From assembly GCA_045613305.1 (NCBI GenBank), contig JAZLAU010000001.1:1-64000 (forward strand): 64,000 bases of DNA, given 5' to 3'. This document shows positions 62,035-64,000 of the stretch, piece after piece; position 1 is the stretch's first letter, and each line of letters starts with the position of its first letter. Source of the stretch: SFTJ01 sp045613305. GTDB taxonomy: Bacteria; Bacteroidota; Bacteroidia; Bacteroidales; Muribaculaceae. Below the pieces are notes generated by a model that saw only the letters and a list, made by a program, of their open reading frames with translations, was not told the DNA's origin and did not search any database. A program made the translations under genes and the position numbers.

Positions 62035-63032
62035 TGAACAGATTTTTAGCATTTATATATATAATATGTGTAGCCGTAACGACATCGATTGCGGGTAATG
62101 TTGTGTTTAAGGCAAATCTTGACTCAACCACCTTGCTAATGGGACGTCAGACATTGCTGCATGTTGAGGTGTCGCAAGATAAAAATGTGAATGGAATCCT
62201 GCTGGAAGAAAATTCAGACACACTAAATGCATTTGTGGAGATTGTAGGCAAGTTGGACCCAGACACGATAGACATTGATAATCAACGAGTACAAATAAAG
62301 CGCGATTTGGTTTTACAATCGTTTGATTCAGGCGTTTACGTGTTGCCTCCATTGCGATATGTGGTAGGAAAGGATACGTTCCGAACAAAAAGTCTTTCGT
62401 TGAAAGTCATTCCAGTTAACATCGACACATTAAAAACAGTGCACGACTTTAAATATGTTGAGGAAGTGCCGTTTAAGTTGTTTGATTGGGTGCCATCGTT
62501 TATATCAGATTATTGGTGGGTTTATCTTATAGTGATACTTGTAATAGCAATAGGTTTGTTTGTTTATTTCAAGTGGTTGCGTCATGGACAAATACCATTA
62601 ATGCCAAAGAAGAAACGCTTGCCACCATATGAAGAGGCAATGCAGCGCTTAACCCAATTAAAGGAAAAGCATTTGTGGCAATCTGGTCAAGAAAAGGCCT
62701 ATTTTACAGAGTTAACCGATATATTACGCGAATACATTGAGCGCCGATTTGAGGTTAACGCAGTTGAGATGACCACATCGCAGATTATGGAGTCGTTGCG
62801 TAAAAATGAGGAAAGTCGTCCTGTTAATCAACAATTGGGCAGTGTGCTTGAATTGGCCGACTTTGTGAAGTTTGCAAACTTGCGACCATTGCCAGATGAA
62901 AACGAAATGGCATATCAGCGAACACTCACTTATTTGAATGAAACTAAGCCGGTAGAAATAGTTGAGGAAGATGAAGACTCTGAATCTCAACAAGAAGCTG
63001 CCGACGCAAAAGATAAGGAGGTGAAGAAATGA
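62031..63032 (+). CDS. Bat-operon membrane protein, BatD/DUF4381-like
   Basis: A 333-residue protein with a signal peptide ending near IAG-N23, an extracytoplasmic beta-rich domain, one membrane helix (about 162-182) and a cytoplasmic C-terminus with an acidic tail. The gene order moxR, DUF58, this gene, batA matches Bacteroides aerotolerance loci. The role within the complex is not known. Confidence 0.78.
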   Translation: MMNRFLAFIYIICVAVTTSIAGNVVFKANLDSTTLLMGRQTLLHVEVSQDKNVNGILLEENSDTLNAFVEIVGKLDPDTIDIDNQRVQIKRDLVLQSFDSGVYVLPPLRYVVGKDTFRTKSLSLKVIPVNIDTLKTVHDFKYVEEVPFKLFDWVPSFISDYWWVYLIVILVIAIGLFVYFKWLRHGQIPLMPKKKRLPPYEEAMQRLTQLKEKHLWQSGQEKAYFTELTDILREYIERRFEVNAVEMTTSQIMESLRKNEESRPVNQQLGSVLELADFVKFANLRPLPDENEMAYQRTLTYLNETKPVEIVEEDEDSESQQEAADAKDKEVKK

Positions 63033-64000
63033 TAACATTTGCTAATCCTCATTTGTTGTGGTTGTTGCTGATTCTCATACCGATAATTGCATGGTATGTG
63101 CTAAAGCAAAAGAAAAACCACGCATCAATGCTTGTAACATCGTTATCACCATTTGCTATTCTTTCTACGTCGTGGAAAGTGTGGTTGATGCACTTGATGT
63201 TTGTGTTTAGATTGCTGGCAGTGGCATGCTTGATTGTCATCCTTAGCCGTCCGCAAACACATGACCGTTGGTCGACATCGGAAACCGAGGGTACAGATAT
63301 TGTGATGGCGTTAGACATATCGACCAGTATGCTTGCCCAAGATTTTAGACCAAACAGATTTGAGGCTGCTAAAGATGTAGCAATTCAATTTGTTAGTGGT
63401 AGAGAAAGCGATAACATTGGTTTTGTGATATTTGCTGCTGAAAGTTTTACTCAGGTGCCAATGACAACCGACAAAGCCGCTTTGGTTAATGCCATTCAAA
63501 ACATAGAGATGGGTTCGCTTGAAGATGGAACGGCTATTGGCGATGGTATAGCAACGGCAATTAATAGAATAAAGGAAGGAAAAGCAAAGTCGAAAAGCAT
63601 CATTTTGCTTACCGACGGCTCTAACAATACCGGAATTGTAGCGCCAATGACAGCGGCAGAAATTGCCAAGGAAAAGGGTATTAAGATATACACAATTGGC
63701 GTAGGCAGCAATGGCTCGGCTTTGTATCCTGTTGGCACAAACATCTATGGCCGAATGGAATATCAGAGACTGCCGGTGGTTATCGATGAAGGCACGCTAA
63801 AGAGCATTGCATCTAAGACAGGCGGAAAGTATTTCAGAGCAACAAGTAAGAATGTGCTTAAAGATGTGTTTGATGAAATCGATGCATTGGAAAAGACACA
63901 AATGGATGTTAGAAACTTTAGCCATACTGAAGATTACTATATGCCATGGGCATTGTTGCTATTGGCCTTATTATGTGTAGACATTATTTGTCGATATACT
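63029..64000 (+). CDS. batA: BatA-like VWA membrane protein (truncated by the window)
   Basis: An open frame of 324 codons that runs off the right edge. It starts ITFANPHLLWLLLILIPIIAWYV, a membrane helix. A second helix follows, then a von Willebrand A domain with the metal site LDISTSM, a TDGSNNTG loop, and a final membrane segment WALLLLALL. BatA-type proteins work with the MoxR ATPase and are tied to oxygen tolerance in Bacteroides. It overlaps the preceding gene by 4 bases. Confidence 0.92.
   Translation, partial: MITFANPHLLWLLLILIPIIAWYVLKQKKNHASMLVTSLSPFAILSTSWKVWLMHLMFVFRLLAVACLIVILSRPQTHDRWSTSETEGTDIVMALDISTSMLAQDFRPNRFEAAKDVAIQFVSGRESDNIGFVIFAAESFTQVPMTTDKAALVNAIQNIEMGSLEDGTAIGDGIATAINRIKEGKAKSKSIILLTDGSNNTGIVAPMTAAEIAKEKGIKIYTIGVGSNGSALYPVGTNIYGRMEYQRLPVVIDEGTLKSIASKTGGKYFRATSKNVLKDVFDEIDALEKTQMDVRNFSHTEDYYMPWALLLLALLCVDIICRYT

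Noticed and set aside
1..64000. tRNA, rRNA, CRISPR, insertion sequence and prophage signals
   Set aside because: No cloverleaf, rRNA stretch, regular direct repeats with spacers, transposase motifs or phage genes were found by reading both strands.

Overview
The window looks like chromosomal DNA of an anaerobic, glycan-degrading member of the Bacteroidota, most likely order Bacteroidales. The support is: the Bacteroidota promoter type (TTG/TTTG at -33, about 20 bp, TAnnTTTG at -7) recurring upstream of many genes, Bacteroidota-only families (DUF4295, DUF4421, DUF4924, the LpxC-FabZ fusion, omega as an Rpb6-like protein), menaquinone synthesis, a methylmalonyl-CoA decarboxylase sodium pump of the succinate-propionate pathway, and outer-membrane lipid A genes. 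I see no rRNA, tRNA, CRISPR array, insertion sequence or prophage. Coding density is high and the content is mostly core genome.

Layout. 1-4.9 kb: tail of an unidentified envelope protein, a DUF4421 beta-barrel, tsaD, cinA and a membrane acyltransferase. 4.9-5.9 kb: ribosomal operon rpmB-rpmG-DUF4295 behind a long, highly structured leader. 6-8.7 kb: a sulfatase and a GH43 lipoprotein. 9-17 kb: ftsY-rimO, then menF, menD, menB, menC and menE. 17-19.5 kb: a GH9 cellulase fused to a deacetylase-like domain. 19.6-25.9 kb (minus): a MurU-like nucleotidyltransferase and an AmgK-RapZ fusion, prfC, DUF4924, a Crp-type regulator and prs. 26-32.6 kb (minus): a cytoplasmic GH13 and the methylmalonyl-CoA decarboxylase/epimerase operon. 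33-34.9 kb: dnaK behind a consensus sigma-54 promoter. 35-43.3 kb (minus): folK-like, tex, a phosphoesterase, a PlsB-like acyltransferase, rluD, a PASTA protein, rpoZ and bamD. 43.5-50 kb: a GH95 fucosidase and a three-gene murein-peptide catabolic cluster (transglutaminase, NlpC/P60, dipeptide epimerase). 50-53.4 kb (minus): lpxA, lpxC-fabZ and lpxD. 53.6-57.7 kb (minus): a phenylalanine/tyrosine operon (pheA, aminotransferase, DAHP synthase-chorismate mutase, prephenate dehydrogenase). 58-59.9 kb: HU and a membrane HU-LysM protein. 60-64 kb: moxR, DUF58, a BatD-like gene and batA (cut by the window end).

The strongest regulatory finding is a complete ribosome-mediated attenuator in front of the Phe/Tyr operon: an 18-residue leader peptide with six Phe and four Tyr, followed by mutually exclusive 1:2, 2:3 and 3:4 stems, the last an intrinsic terminator. 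The most novel protein architecture is the predicted DNA-to-peptidoglycan tether (HU domain, acidic linker, one membrane helix, LysM-like domain). Two loci point to cell-wall recycling: AmgK-RapZ with MurU for amino sugars, and the transglutaminase/NlpC/epimerase cluster for stem peptides. All functional calls are from reading the sequence; no database search was possible.
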